A stretch of 64,000 bases of DNA from JACVRW01 sp963819115 (GCA_963819115.1 CAWFUR010000011.1:1550001-1614000), one strand, 5' to 3'. Positions 16,737 through 25,375 are shown, counted from the stretch's first letter. Notes: generated by a model not told the origin, from the sequence alone. Made by a program: numbers and translations.

Positions 16737-17951
16737 ATGTCGCGCCCCGCCAGCGCCCTCGGCACCCCGCGGACGTCCCGCATCGTGCTGCTCCTGGGCG
16801 CGCTGTCGGCGTTCGGCCCGGTGTCGCTCGACACCTACCTCCCCGGCCTGCCGGCCATGCGCGCCGACCTGGGTGCCTCCGCCTGGCAGGCCCAGCTGAC
16901 GCTCACGTCGTGCCTATTCGGCCTGGCCGCGGGCCAGCTGTTGGCCGGACCGGCCAGCGACGCGCTCGGCCGCCGCCGGCCGCTCCTGACCGGTCTGGCC
17001 GCCTTCACCGCCGCCTCCCTCCTATGCGCGGCCGCGCCGGAGGTCTGGTCGCTCATCGCGGCCCGGTTCATCCAGGGCATGGCCGGCGCGGTGGGGATCG
17101 TGCTCGCCCGGGCGATCGCGCGCGACCTCCATTCCGGCACCTCGCTGGCCCGCTTCCTCGCGATGCTGATGCTGGTGAACGCGCTCGCGCCGATACTGGC
17201 GCCGATCGTGGGCGCTCAGCTCCTCCACGTCACCGACTGGCGCGGCGTGTTCGTGGTGCTGGCCGGGCTCGGCGCCGTGCTGTTCGCGCTCTCGGCCCTG
17301 GGAGTGCCCGAGACACTCCCGCCCGAACGCCGGCACGGCGGCGGTCTCTCGCACACCCTCCGCGCCTTCCGTGAGCTGCTCTCGGACCACCGTTTCGCGG
17401 GCTACGTTCTCTCGTGCGGCCTCTCCTTCGCGGCGATGTTCGCCTACATCTCCGGCTCGCCGTTCGTGCTCCAGGACATCCACGGGCTCTCGGCGCAGAC
17501 CTTCAGCCTCGTGTTCGGGGCGAACGCGGCGGGGATCATGGCCATGAACGCCGTGAGCGGCCGGACCGTGGAGCGCCTTGGGCCCTCGCGACTGCTCGGC
17601 GCAGGGCTCGCGGTCCAGGTGGCGGGCGCCGTGGTGCTGCTGGTGAGCGTGCTCGCCGGCGTGGGCCTGGCCGGCATCCTCCCGGGCCTGTTCCTGGTGG
17701 TGGCGAGCGTCGGCCTCGTGTTCCCGAACGCCACCGCACTGGCGATGGCCGATCACCCCGACCGGGCAGGGAGCGCGTCCGCGCTGCTGGGTGTCTCTCA
17801 GTTCCTGTTCGGCGCCGCCGCCGCGCCCTTCGTGGGCGTGGCCGGCACCGCCACCGCAGTGCCCATGGCCCTGGTGATCGCGCTCTGCGCGGTCGCCGCC
17901 GTCGTGGCCTACCGGATGCTCGCGCTGCGGCCGGCGCCGGTTCCCCCGTGA
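16737..17951 (+). CDS. Multidrug efflux MFS transporter, Bcr/CflA family
   Basis: A 404-aa, 12-helix major facilitator protein. The N-terminus LGALSAFGPVSLDTYLPGLPAM in outline is the Bcr/CflA hallmark (acidic residue in helix 1 followed by YLP). Motif A appears as GPASDALGRRRPLL in loop 2-3, and RFIQGMAGAVGIVLARAIARD carries the helix-4 arginine. Export of drugs or metabolites by proton antiport is inferred from the family. The ATG at 16737 is the start next to helix 1. Confidence 0.85.
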   Translation: MSRPASALGTPRTSRIVLLLGALSAFGPVSLDTYLPGLPAMRADLGASAWQAQLTLTSCLFGLAAGQLLAGPASDALGRRRPLLTGLAAFTAASLLCAAAPEVWSLIAARFIQGMAGAVGIVLARAIARDLHSGTSLARFLAMLMLVNALAPILAPIVGAQLLHVTDWRGVFVVLAGLGAVLFALSALGVPETLPPERRHGGGLSHTLRAFRELLSDHRFAGYVLSCGLSFAAMFAYISGSPFVLQDIHGLSAQTFSLVFGANAAGIMAMNAVSGRTVERLGPSRLLGAGLAVQVAGAVVLLVSVLAGVGLAGILPGLFLVVASVGLVFPNATALAMADHPDRAGSASALLGVSQFLFGAAAAPFVGVAGTATAVPMALVIALCAVAAVVAYRMLALRPAPVPP

Positions 17952-17970
17952 AATTGCCGTGAAGGTGACC

Positions 17971-17976
17971 TAGAGT
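17971..17976 (+). promoter_or_regulatory. Candidate -10 element (TAGAGT), acid phosphatase gene
   Basis: TAGAGT lies six bases before the GTG at 17983, consistent with leaderless transcription. Confidence 0.45.
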
Positions 17977-17982
17977 GCGTCC

Positions 17983-18651
17983 GTGCTCTCCGCCCGCTCA
18001 CTCACCGTAGCCCTGTCCTGCCTCGTGATCGTGCTCGCCACGGCCCTCACCGGGCTCTCGAGCGCGAAGGAGCCGCCGGCCCCCGCCACCCCAGCGCAGA
18101 TCGTGGCCTACCACGACTCCGGCGAGTGGCGCGCGACCACGACCCGCAAGGTCCGCAGGGCCAAGAGCTTCGTCCGACGCTGGCTCGTGCACCACCACGG
18201 CGCCAACCGGCCCAAGCCGGCCATCGTGCTCGACATCGACGACACGTCGCTGTCGCTCTACGACTGCGCGAAGGCACAGAACTTCGTGGCCCCCTTGGCG
18301 TGCACGGTGCAGCCCACCCTTCCGGCCATCCCCCAGACCCGCAACCTCTACTGGTACGCGATTCGCCACAACGTGGCCGTGTTCTTCATCACCGGGCGCC
18401 CCGAGCCCCTGCGCGCGTTCACGGTCACACAGCTCCGGGCCTCGTTCTACCGCGGGCCCAACACGCTCTACCTGAGGCCGAACAGCGACCACAACACCAC
18501 GGTCGTGCCCTACAAGTCGGGCACCCGCAAGGAGATCACGGAGAAGGGCTACCGGATCCTGGTGAACATCGGCGACCAGCAGAGCGACCTGACCGGCGGC
18601 TACGCCAAGCGGTCGTACAAGCTGCCGAACCCGATGTATTTCACGCCCTAG
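17983..18651 (+). CDS. Secreted HAD-superfamily acid phosphatase (class B / VSP-like)
   Basis: A 222-aa protein with an N-terminal hydrophobic signal segment (LTVALSCLVIVLATALTGL) ending near residue 28. The mature part has the HAD motif I DIDDTSLS with nucleophile Asp near residue 83, motif II in FFITGRPEP, a motif III lysine in YKSGTRKEI, and motif IV in NIGDQQSDL. It is probably an extracytoplasmic phosphomonoesterase that frees phosphate. It ends four bases before a copy of the dispersed repeat. Confidence 0.82.
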   Translation: MLSARSLTVALSCLVIVLATALTGLSSAKEPPAPATPAQIVAYHDSGEWRATTTRKVRRAKSFVRRWLVHHHGANRPKPAIVLDIDDTSLSLYDCAKAQNFVAPLACTVQPTLPAIPQTRNLYWYAIRHNVAVFFITGRPEPLRAFTVTQLRASFYRGPNTLYLRPNSDHNTTVVPYKSGTRKEITEKGYRILVNIGDQQSDLTGGYAKRSYKLPNPMYFTP

Positions 18652-18654
18652 GAA

Positions 18655-18704
18655 GGCATGGTCCGGTGCTCGCCCGATCACCGATCGGGCTGCGCTCCTC
18701 CCTA
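18655..18704 (+). repeat. Dispersed palindromic repeat, copy 2
   Basis: A 50-bp unit, identical to copy 1 except for the loop (ACC rather than GCC). It lies between convergent genes, and its terminal CTA is the stop codon of the RNase HI gene on the other strand. Confidence 0.8.
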
Positions 18705-19103
18705 ACGCGCGTCCAGCGTCTCGTTCACCAGCGCGTCGGCGCGCTCGTTGTGCTCCCGGCGCACTGAGCGCACGGCCCAGGCGTCGAACTCGCGGAGGGT
18801 TCGCATCGCCTCGAGGAAGAGCGGCTTGAGGCCGGCGTTCTTGACCTTGTACTCGCCGCCGACCTGACGGGCCACGAGCTCGGAGTCGTTCACCACCTCG
18901 ACCTCGCGGGCGCCGAGCTCGCGGGCCAGCTCGAGGCCCAGCAGCAGCGCGCGGTACTCGGCGACGTTGTTGGTGGCCTCGCCGATGTAGACGCTGCGCT
19001 CGGCCAGCTCACCGCCGTCCGGCGCGGTGGCCACCGCGGCTGCGGCGGCGGGCCCGGGGTTGCCGCGCGCGCCGCCGTCGACGTGCACGACGACCTTGTT
19101 CAT
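18702..19103 (-). CDS. rnhA: Ribonuclease HI family protein
   Basis: A 133-aa RNase H fold that cleaves the RNA of RNA-DNA hybrids. All four acidic catalytic positions are visible: D in HVDGGARGNPGPA, E in NNVAEYRALLLGLELA, D in VVNDSELVARQ and D in HNERADALVNE. It is the short RnhA-like (YpdQ/Rv2228c N-domain-like) form without the basic handle. The stop codon lies in the dispersed repeat. It is the last gene of a minus-strand run including two unknown genes. Confidence 0.85.
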   Translation of the reverse strand: MNKVVVHVDGGARGNPGPAAAAAVATAPDGGELAERSVYIGEATNNVAEYRALLLGLELARELGAREVEVVNDSELVARQVGGEYKVKNAGLKPLFLEAMRTLREFDAWAVRSVRREHNERADALVNETLDAR

Positions 19104-19119
19104 TGCGGGCGAGCCGGGC

Positions 19120-19326
19120 CTACTCGGAGGCCGGCGCCTCGATCACGGGGAAGCTGCCCTTGGGGCGCTTCCGGCGGCGGTCGGAGTGCGACGGGTGATC
19201 GCCCAACGTGCCGCCCTGCGCGCGGCGGTCGATGATGACCTCCACGTGCGGGTCGTCGCGGTAGTAGTCGGCGAGCTTGTCGTAGAGCTCATCCGCCAGG
19301 GCTTGGGGCACGACGCAGTAGATCAA
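19120..19326 (-). CDS. Small conserved hypothetical protein, 68 aa
   Basis: Not recognised. It reads IYCVVPQALADELYDKLADYY and then DPHVEVIIDRR, followed by a basic tail. The TTG at 19326 is chosen because GGAGG lies nine bases upstream; a longer frame further upstream lies inside the previous gene. Its start overlaps the preceding gene's stop by four bases, so translation is coupled. Confidence 0.55.
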   Translation of the reverse strand: MIYCVVPQALADELYDKLADYYRDDPHVEVIIDRRAQGGTLGDHPSHSDRRRKRPKGSFPVIEAPASE

Positions 19327-20069
19327 CCTTCGGAACCTCCATCGCTGACGCTGTTTGCCGCCAGCACCCGACCGTTCGGGTCCAGCGCCGCGTTCCACTC
19401 TCGTAGGTATTCGTCAATCTGGTCGATCTCCTCCCCCTTCTCGAGCATGAGCACGGGATCGGACTCGTCTCCCAGGTCCACCCGGTAGCGATACCAGGAC
19501 AGCTCCCAGGCCACGACGAGCGACACGGCACTCGGTCCGCCGTCGTCCGGACGGGCGCTCACCCAGGGGTCGCCGAGCGTGCGGCTGAGGCCGGCGATCG
19601 TCCGCTGGTGGTCGGAGTCGTTGAAGAGCTCGAGCGCGCGCTCGACCTTCGCGCCGGCCGTGGTGGGCACGGCACGGACGTGGCGCGGGTCCTTGGGGCG
19701 TGAGCGGGCGGGAGGCGGCGCGGTGAAGGGATCGTCCGCCGGGTACTCCCCGTCGGCCCCGCCGCCCTGAGGCTCGGGCTCGGCCCAGGACTGGGGCTGG
19801 GGGGCGGCGGCGGGCTCGGAGCGGCGCCGTCGCAGGCGGGAGATCAGCGAGGGGCCCTTCTCCTCCCGGGGGAAGCGGGCGGGGATGGATCCGTCCGCCG
19901 ATTCGCGAATCCAGCCGTGGTGTGTGGCGCGCGTGAAGCAGAGCTGACAGACGCGGTTGCGATGCCCGCCCGGGGCCAGATAGGTCTCCGTGCGCTCGCC
20001 CTTGAGGATGGTGCGGCCGCAGACATCGCAGTTCAGCGCGTCATGGACCGGTCTCAGCTCCTTTTTCAC
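19323..20069 (-). CDS. Hypothetical protein with N-terminal zinc ribbon, 248 aa
   Basis: Residues 14-45 hold a likely zinc ribbon: CDVCGRTI and CQLCFTRATHHGW. A proline- and acid-rich linker (about 75-130) follows, then a C-terminal globular part around 137-235 containing ERALELFNDSDHQRTIAGLSR in outline and SAVSLVVAWELSWYRYRVDL. No known family was recognised. A TATCAT hexamer nine bases before the GTG suggests a leaderless promoter. Confidence 0.6.
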   Translation of the reverse strand: MKKELRPVHDALNCDVCGRTILKGERTETYLAPGGHRNRVCQLCFTRATHHGWIRESADGSIPARFPREEKGPSLISRLRRRRSEPAAAPQPQSWAEPEPQGGGADGEYPADDPFTAPPPARSRPKDPRHVRAVPTTAGAKVERALELFNDSDHQRTIAGLSRTLGDPWVSARPDDGGPSAVSLVVAWELSWYRYRVDLGDESDPVLMLEKGEEIDQIDEYLREWNAALDPNGRVLAANSVSDGGSEG

Positions 20070-20078
20070 AGCCCCCCG

Positions 20079-20084
20079 ATGATA
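20079..20084 (-). promoter_or_regulatory. Candidate -10 element (TATCAT)
   Basis: TATCAT on the minus strand, nine bases before the GTG at 20069 of the zinc-ribbon gene. Confidence 0.4.
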
Positions 20085-20093
20085 CGTACGAGG

Positions 20094-22169
20094 CTAGGCC
20101 TTGACCGCCTCGCCGGCCTCCTGGGAACGTGCGACCACGCGCTGGGCCACGTGCCCGGGGACCTCCTCGTAGCGCGCCAGGTCCATCGAATAGTCGCCGC
20201 GGCCGCCGGTGATCGCGCGCAGATCGGGCGCGTATTCGAGCATCTCCTCCATCGGCACCTCGGCCCTGATCTCGGTGACCGAGCCCTTCGGCTCCATGCC
20301 GAGCGGACGGCCGCGACGCGAGTTCAGGTCCCCGATCACGTCCCCTACGCAGTCCTCCGGCACGAGCACGCTCACGTTCATGATCGGCTCCATCAGGAGC
20401 GGCCCGGCCTTCTCCATGGCGTCCTTGAAGGCCATGGAGCCGGCGATCTTGAACGCCATCTCCGATGAGTCCACGGCGTGGTGCTGGCCGTCGTAGAGGC
20501 GGACGCGCACATCGCCCACCGGATAGCCGGCCACCACGCCGTTGCGCATGGCCTCCTGAACGCCCTTCTCCACCGCGGGAATGAAGCCGCCCGGGATCAC
20601 GCCGCCCTTGATCGCGTTCACGAAGTCGAAGCCCTCGCCCGAGTGGAGCGGCTCGATCTCGATGTGGCAGTCGGCGAACTGGCCGCGCCCGCCGGTCTGC
20701 TTCTTGTAGCGGGCGTGGGCGCTGGCCTTGCCCTTGATGGTCTCCCGGTAGGGCACCCGCGGCGGGTGCAGCTCCACCTCGGCGCCGAAGCGCTCCTTCA
20801 TCCGCTCCACGATCACCTCGACGTGGATCTGCGTGAGGCCGGCCACGATCTGCTCACCGGTCTGCTGGTCCCGGTGGAAGTCGATCGTGGGGTCCTCCTC
20901 CTGTAGGCGCCGGAGCGCGGCGCCCATCTTCTCCTCGTCGCCCTTGGCCTTGGCCTCGATCGCGAAGGCCATCACGGGCTTCGGCATCTCCGGCATCCTC
21001 AGCGGGATCTCGGCGTCGGCCGCGGCGAGCACGTCGCCGGCCCGCGTCTCCTTCAGCTTGGCCACCGCGCCGATGTCCCCGGGGCCGAACTCGTCGGCGT
21101 GCTCGGAGTCCTTGCCCTGGGGCATGAGCAGCTGCCCGACGCGCTCCTTCACGTGGGCGCGGCAGTTGTGCACGTGCGAGTCCTGGGTCACCACGCCCTG
21201 GTAGACGCGGAAGAGGTTCAGTCGCCCGGCGAAGGGATCGGCCAGCGTCTTGAACACGAACGCGACCAGGTCCTTCTCCTCGTCCGGCTCGAGGGTGATG
21301 CCGTCGAGCTCGACGGGGCCCTTCTTGGCCGGTGAGGGCAGGTCCTCGACGAAGGCGTCGAGAAGGCGGTTGATGCCCAGGTTGCGGGTGGCCGCCCCGC
21401 AGGTGACCGGGAAGATGCGTCCCTCGGTGACGCCGGTCTTGAGCGCGCTCACCGTCTCCTCGTGGGAGATGTCCTCGCCCTCGAGGTATCGCTCCATGAG
21501 CGTGTCGGACACCTCGGCCACCTCGTCCATGAGCTTCTCGCGGTACTCCTGGGCCTGCGCCCTGAGCTCCTCCGGGATCTCGATCTCCTCGGCCCCGCCG
21601 CGGTCCGCGCCGTCGTAGCGGTAGGCCTTCATGTCCACGAGGTCGATCAGGCCCTGGAGCTCGTGCTCGGAGCCGATCGGGATCTCGGTGGCCACCACGT
21701 GCGGGCCGAACGCCTGCTTCAGCGATTCCAGCGCGCGGAAGAAGTCGGCGCGCTCGCGGTCGAGCATGTTCACGAACACGAGGCGTGCCAGCCCGAGCTC
21801 CTCGGCCCGCTGCCACAGGCGGTCGGTGGTGACCTCGACGCCCATCACGCCGTTCACCACGAACACCGCGCCCTCGCACACAGCCAGCGCGGCGATCGCG
21901 TCGGCCAGGAAACTGGGCTCGCCGGGAGTGTCCAGCAGGTTGATCTTGCGGTCGTCCCACCGGAACGAGGAGAGGCTCGCGGAGATCGACATCTCGCGCG
22001 CCTTTTCGTCGGAGGCCGAGTCGGAGACGGTGGTGCCGTCCGCCGTGGATCCGAGGCGGTTGATCGCACCCGCCTCGAACAGAAGAGCCTCGTTCACCGA
22101 CGTTTTCCCGCTGCCCCGGTGGCCGACCAAGGCCACGTTGCGGATCCTCTTGGGCGATTCGTGCGCCAT
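20094..22169 (-). CDS. Elongation factor G-like GTPase (EF-G2 type)
   Basis: A 691-aa translational GTPase with all five EF-G domains. G1 is GHRGSGKTS (16-24) and G3 is DTPGEPSF. The G4 region reads VFVNMLDRERADF, where the usual NKxD lysine is replaced by methionine. Domain IV (YKKQTGGRGQFADCHIEIEP in outline) and domain V (DLRAITGGRGDYSMDLARYEEVP in outline) are present. This is the second EF-G paralogue common in actinobacteria, whose role is not settled (recycling or a specialised GTPase). The start ATG has GAGGAGAGGAG just upstream. Confidence 0.85.
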   Translation of the reverse strand: MAHESPKRIRNVALVGHRGSGKTSVNEALLFEAGAINRLGSTADGTTVSDSASDEKAREMSISASLSSFRWDDRKINLLDTPGEPSFLADAIAALAVCEGAVFVVNGVMGVEVTTDRLWQRAEELGLARLVFVNMLDRERADFFRALESLKQAFGPHVVATEIPIGSEHELQGLIDLVDMKAYRYDGADRGGAEEIEIPEELRAQAQEYREKLMDEVAEVSDTLMERYLEGEDISHEETVSALKTGVTEGRIFPVTCGAATRNLGINRLLDAFVEDLPSPAKKGPVELDGITLEPDEEKDLVAFVFKTLADPFAGRLNLFRVYQGVVTQDSHVHNCRAHVKERVGQLLMPQGKDSEHADEFGPGDIGAVAKLKETRAGDVLAAADAEIPLRMPEMPKPVMAFAIEAKAKGDEEKMGAALRRLQEEDPTIDFHRDQQTGEQIVAGLTQIHVEVIVERMKERFGAEVELHPPRVPYRETIKGKASAHARYKKQTGGRGQFADCHIEIEPLHSGEGFDFVNAIKGGVIPGGFIPAVEKGVQEAMRNGVVAGYPVGDVRVRLYDGQHHAVDSSEMAFKIAGSMAFKDAMEKAGPLLMEPIMNVSVLVPEDCVGDVIGDLNSRRGRPLGMEPKGSVTEIRAEVPMEEMLEYAPDLRAITGGRGDYSMDLARYEEVPGHVAQRVVARSQEAGEAVKA

Positions 22170-22228
22170 CCGTCTCCTCTCCTCGACGTTGGACGCAGAC
22201 TATCTCGCCGGTCGAGGGCGGGCCCTGC

Positions 22229-23020
22229 TTAGTCCGGGTCGGTGAGGGGGTCGCCCTGGAGGCGGGACTTCAGGCGCAGCACGGCCTTCGTGTGAAGCTG
22301 GGAGACGCGCGACTCCGTGACGCCCAGGACCTCGCCGATCTCCCGGAGTGTGAGGTTCTCGTAGTAGTAGAGAGCCACCACCAGCTTCTCCCGCTCAGGC
22401 AGCCGCGCTATCGCGTCGGCCAGGCGGTCCTTCATCTCGGTGGTGTCCATCTCCTGCGCCGGATCGGCGGCGTGCGGGTCCTGGATCGTGTCCAGGAGGG
22501 AGACCTGGTCCCCTGAGGCATCGGACACGGTCCAGAGCTCGTCCAGGGCCACCACCGACGAGTTCGAGATCCGCACCAGGGAGTCGTTGAAGTCGTCGAC
22601 GCTCACGTCGAGCTCCTGCGCCATCTCCTTGTCGGTGGGCGCGCGGTGCAGCTCGTGCTCGAGCTTGGCGTTGGCACGCTCGATCTCGCGTGCCTTGGTG
22701 CGCACCGAGCGCGGGACCCAGTCGAGCGAGCGAAGCTCGTCGATGATCGATCCCTTGATGCGGGTGACCGCGAAGGTCTCGAACTTGATCTCGCGCTCGG
22801 GCTCGAAGCGCTCGATGGCGGAGATCAGGCCCAGCAGCCCGTACGAGATCAGGTCGGACTCCTCCACATGGGAGGGCAACCCGCTCGACATGCGGCCGGC
22901 CACGTACTTGACGAGTGGCGAGTATGCGATGACCAGGCGCTCGCGCGCCTTGGGGTCGCGCTCATCCTTGTAGCGGCGCCACAGGTCCCGTAACTCGATC
23001 GCCTTGAGGTTCGTCTCCAG
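22229..23020 (-). CDS. WhiG/FliA-type alternative sigma factor (sigma-28 group)
   Basis: A 263-aa sigma-70 family protein with region 2 (SDLISYGLLGLISAIERFEPER in outline), region 3 and region 4 (ALYYYENLTLREIGEVLGVTESRVSQL in outline). The conserved N-terminus LRDLWRRYKDERDP, YSPLVKYVAGRM lies upstream of the first ATG/GTG-type start. The only suitable codon there is CTG at 23020, preceded at five bases by GGAGAG, so a rare CTG start is proposed. It follows xerC/D by 13 bases. No flagellar genes are near; in actinobacteria such factors often serve differentiation. Confidence 0.8.
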   Translation of the reverse strand: METNLKAIELRDLWRRYKDERDPKARERLVIAYSPLVKYVAGRMSSGLPSHVEESDLISYGLLGLISAIERFEPEREIKFETFAVTRIKGSIIDELRSLDWVPRSVRTKAREIERANAKLEHELHRAPTDKEMAQELDVSVDDFNDSLVRISNSSVVALDELWTVSDASGDQVSLLDTIQDPHAADPAQEMDTTEMKDRLADAIARLPEREKLVVALYYYENLTLREIGEVLGVTESRVSQLHTKAVLRLKSRLQGDPLTDPD

Positions 23021-23033
23021 CGGGTCTCTCCGG

Positions 23034-23984
23034 TCAGGCTCGTGGGTGGGCGCGCGAGTACACCAGCTTGAGCCGTTTCGACTCTACCCGAGTGTACGTT
23101 TGGGTCGTGCTCACCGACGCGTGCCCCAGGAGCTCCTGGATCGTACGCAGGTCCGCACCCCCTTCCAGCATGTGCGTAGCGAAAGAGTGTCGCAGCGTGT
23201 GCGGAGAGATTCCGCCCTGGAGGGCCGTGCGGCGGGCCTGAAGGCCAAGCCTGCGGCGCACATCGGAGGTCGAGAGACGGCGGCCGCTCTTCGAGATGAA
23301 CAGCGCCTGATCCCGCTCCGAGGCGTCGGCGAGGGCCGGGCGGCCCCGTGCCAGGTAGCGCTCCAGCGCCTTCCAGGCGTGCTCCCCCACCGGTACCACG
23401 CGGGTCTTCCCCCCCTTCCCCTCGACCCGCACCTCCTCGGCGTCGGGGTCGATCGAGCCGGTGTCCAGGTCAACGAGCTCCTGGGCCCGGAGCCCGGCCG
23501 AGTAGGCCAACTCGAACAGCGCCCGGTCGCGGAAGTCGAGCGGGCCGGAGGCGGGCACGCGCTCCAGCAGGTCGGCAACCTCGCCCGGGCGCAGCACGCG
23601 CGGCAGGTACGAGTCGCGGCGCGGTGACGCCACCAGGTCGCCCGGGTTGGCCTCGAGCGTGCCGCGCTCCACGAGATGCCGGTAAAAGGCCCGGAAGGCG
23701 GCCAGCTTGCGGCCCACGGTGGACTTGGCCGCCCCGCGCTCCGACAGGACCCCGGCGAAGCGCCTCAGGTCCCGGTGGCCCAGGTCCGCGGGCGCCAGGC
23801 GCTGGGCGGCGGCCCATTCCGCGAGCTGGGCCAGGTCCACTCCGTAGGCACGGCGGGTCTTCTCCCCCATGCCGCGCGTGCGCTGCCAGTCGTCGAACCC
23901 GCTCAGGGCCTCGGCCCAACTAGCCTCCGGGGCCGTGGGACTCTTCTTCGTCAACACTCGGGATGGACGGGTGGCCACGCGCAC
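23034..23984 (-). CDS. Tyrosine recombinase XerC/XerD
   Basis: A 316-aa site-specific recombinase with an N-terminal SAM-like core-binding domain (about 20-110) and a catalytic domain holding R166, K193, H262, R265, H288 and the nucleophile Y297 (HTLRHSFATHML, LLGHASVSTTQTYTR). It is likely the chromosome-dimer resolvase; whether C or D cannot be told. The GTG at 23984 is the outermost start; a GTG at 23957 would reduce the overlap with the divergent gene at 23935. It sits directly upstream of the sigma gene. Confidence 0.85.
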   Translation of the reverse strand: MRVATRPSRVLTKKSPTAPEASWAEALSGFDDWQRTRGMGEKTRRAYGVDLAQLAEWAAAQRLAPADLGHRDLRRFAGVLSERGAAKSTVGRKLAAFRAFYRHLVERGTLEANPGDLVASPRRDSYLPRVLRPGEVADLLERVPASGPLDFRDRALFELAYSAGLRAQELVDLDTGSIDPDAEEVRVEGKGGKTRVVPVGEHAWKALERYLARGRPALADASERDQALFISKSGRRLSTSDVRRRLGLQARRTALQGGISPHTLRHSFATHMLEGGADLRTIQELLGHASVSTTQTYTRVESKRLKLVYSRAHPRA

Positions 23985-24237
23985 TCAGCTCGCCGAGGCC
24001 GGGCTGACGGACGAGGACAGCAAGCCCGAGGCGCCGTGGCACCGGATCCAGGGGCCCAGTGACGCGTCAACCATGTGGTACGCGGTCCTGCGCAAGCACG
24101 TTCGGGGGGTCTTCATCGGCACGCTCTGCATTCGACACACGGGGCGTCAGACCCTCTTGGAAGAGCAGGGATGGGAGGAGATCCCCGTGGAGAGGATCGG
24201 AGTGGGAGGCATGGTCCGGGGCTCGCCCGATCAATGA
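23935..24237 (+). CDS. Small hypothetical protein, 100 aa, C-terminus encoded by a repeat
   Basis: Not recognised. It reads VGLFFVNTRDGRVATRTQL and then WHRIQGPSDASTMWYAVLRK, with no signal or membrane segment. The GTG start overlaps the divergent recombinase gene by up to 50 bases. The last nine residues (GMVRGSPDQ) and the stop codon are made by a copy of the dispersed repeat, so the original C-terminus may have been replaced. Confidence 0.5.
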   Translation: MGLFFVNTRDGRVATRTQLAEAGLTDEDSKPEAPWHRIQGPSDASTMWYAVLRKHVRGVFIGTLCIRHTGRQTLLEEQGWEEIPVERIGVGGMVRGSPDQ

Positions 24238-24304
24238 CAAGCTCCGGTGCTCGCCCGACCGGCGGTCGGGCTGCGCTCCTCGCCGCGGGCTCCGCTCCTC
24301 CCTA
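24208..24304 (+). repeat. Dispersed palindromic repeat, copies 3a (half) and 3b (full)
   Basis: A truncated first half (24208-24232, GGCATGGTCCGGGGCTCGCC onward) is followed from 24241 by a full unit. The stem of the full unit is GCCCGACC / GGTCGGGC with loop GGC, a compensatory change relative to GCCCGATC / GATCGGGC. The unit continues through TGCGCTCCTC into an extended tail ending CTCCTCCCTAACGC. It lies between a plus gene and the convergent L,D-transpeptidase. Confidence 0.75.
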
Positions 24305-24308
24305 ACGC

Positions 24309-25349
24309 TCAGGCGATGTAGATCGGCGTGCCGACGGGGACCTGCGGATACAGGTCGATCACGTCCGAGATCGCCATGCGAATGCAGCCGTGCGAGGCGG
24401 CGTGGCCGAGCGAGTAGGTCTCATCCGTGCCATGGATTCCGGCGCCATCGAAGATCCCGAGCCAGCGGGCCTTCAGCGGGTTGTCCGGGGTCCCGCCGGG
24501 GATCACCTTGCCTGCCAGGTCCCCGGCCCACGCGCTGTGCGGCACGGTCCAGGCGGGGTCCACCGCCTTGTTCTGGATGTGGTACAGCCCGGCCGGCGTG
24601 TCGAAGCCCACGGCGCCGACGGCGACCGTGTAGGTGTGCACCAGGCGCAGGTTCTTGTAGAGCTTCAGCTGGAAGTCGGGGCGGTCGGCCACCAGGATCA
24701 CCGGGTACTTCTTGGCCAGCTCCTCGCGGGTGATCTTCGGCTGGGTGCGGGTGACCGGCGCCTTCACGCGGCGGTTCACGCCCGGAACGGTGAGCGCCTG
24801 CTCGACCCGGGCCACGAGCGCTGCCCGGTCCACCGCCAGCCCCACCTTCGCGTCCACCTTCTCGAGCGACGGGAACTCCACCTCCGCGTCCTGGGCGGGC
24901 CGGTCCACCTGCGACGCGACCCTCTTGGCCAGTTGGCGCACCGCCACCCGCGAGTACTGGATGCGAGCCGGGACCTGGGCGTTCTCCTCGCCTCCGGTGA
25001 GGTCGCGGGCCACCCGGGTCACGATGTTCCCCTCCCGGCTGGCGTCGAGCGCCTCGTCCACCATGCCCTTCACGTCGGCGCGCACGCCGGCGTCCTCGGC
25101 GGACAGATTGAAGCGGCGGCCGGCGTGCACCACGGCCACCGGCTGGCGAAGCGGCTCCTGCAGCGCGCTCGCCACCGCGCCGCGGGCCTCCGCCGCCGTC
25201 ATGCCGCCCACGTCCACGCCCGAGACGGTCACGCCCTTGGCGATCTTGTCCCCACGGGAGCTGTCGTATGCGACCGCGCCGACCGCGCCCACGAGGAGGG
25301 CCGCGACGAGTACTGCTACGAAGATGAACGACCTCTGCCTCATGCGCAT
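24309..25349 (-). CDS. L,D-transpeptidase with VanW-like peptidoglycan-binding domain
   Basis: A 346-aa cell-envelope enzyme: signal-anchor helix at about 7-28, peptidoglycan-binding region about 38-215 (GVTVSGVDVGGMTAAEARGAV in outline), and YkuD catalytic domain about 222-345. The catalytic motif is HGTDETYSLGHAASHGCIRM, with nucleophile C322 and the conserved His and Arg. It makes 3-3 cross-links in peptidoglycan outside the membrane. A second in-frame ATG lies two codons in. Confidence 0.9.
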   Translation of the reverse strand: MRMRQRSFIFVAVLVAALLVGAVGAVAYDSSRGDKIAKGVTVSGVDVGGMTAAEARGAVASALQEPLRQPVAVVHAGRRFNLSAEDAGVRADVKGMVDEALDASREGNIVTRVARDLTGGEENAQVPARIQYSRVAVRQLAKRVASQVDRPAQDAEVEFPSLEKVDAKVGLAVDRAALVARVEQALTVPGVNRRVKAPVTRTQPKITREELAKKYPVILVADRPDFQLKLYKNLRLVHTYTVAVGAVGFDTPAGLYHIQNKAVDPAWTVPHSAWAGDLAGKVIPGGTPDNPLKARWLGIFDGAGIHGTDETYSLGHAASHGCIRMAISDVIDLYPQVPVGTPIYIA

Positions 25350-25375
25350 CGCGACGGCGAAGCCGCGGATTGTGA

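Noticed and set aside
23034..24304. A mobile island around the tyrosine recombinase.
   Set aside because: The recombinase is a standard-length XerC/D linked to a sigma gene; no tRNA attachment site, cargo or composition change was seen.
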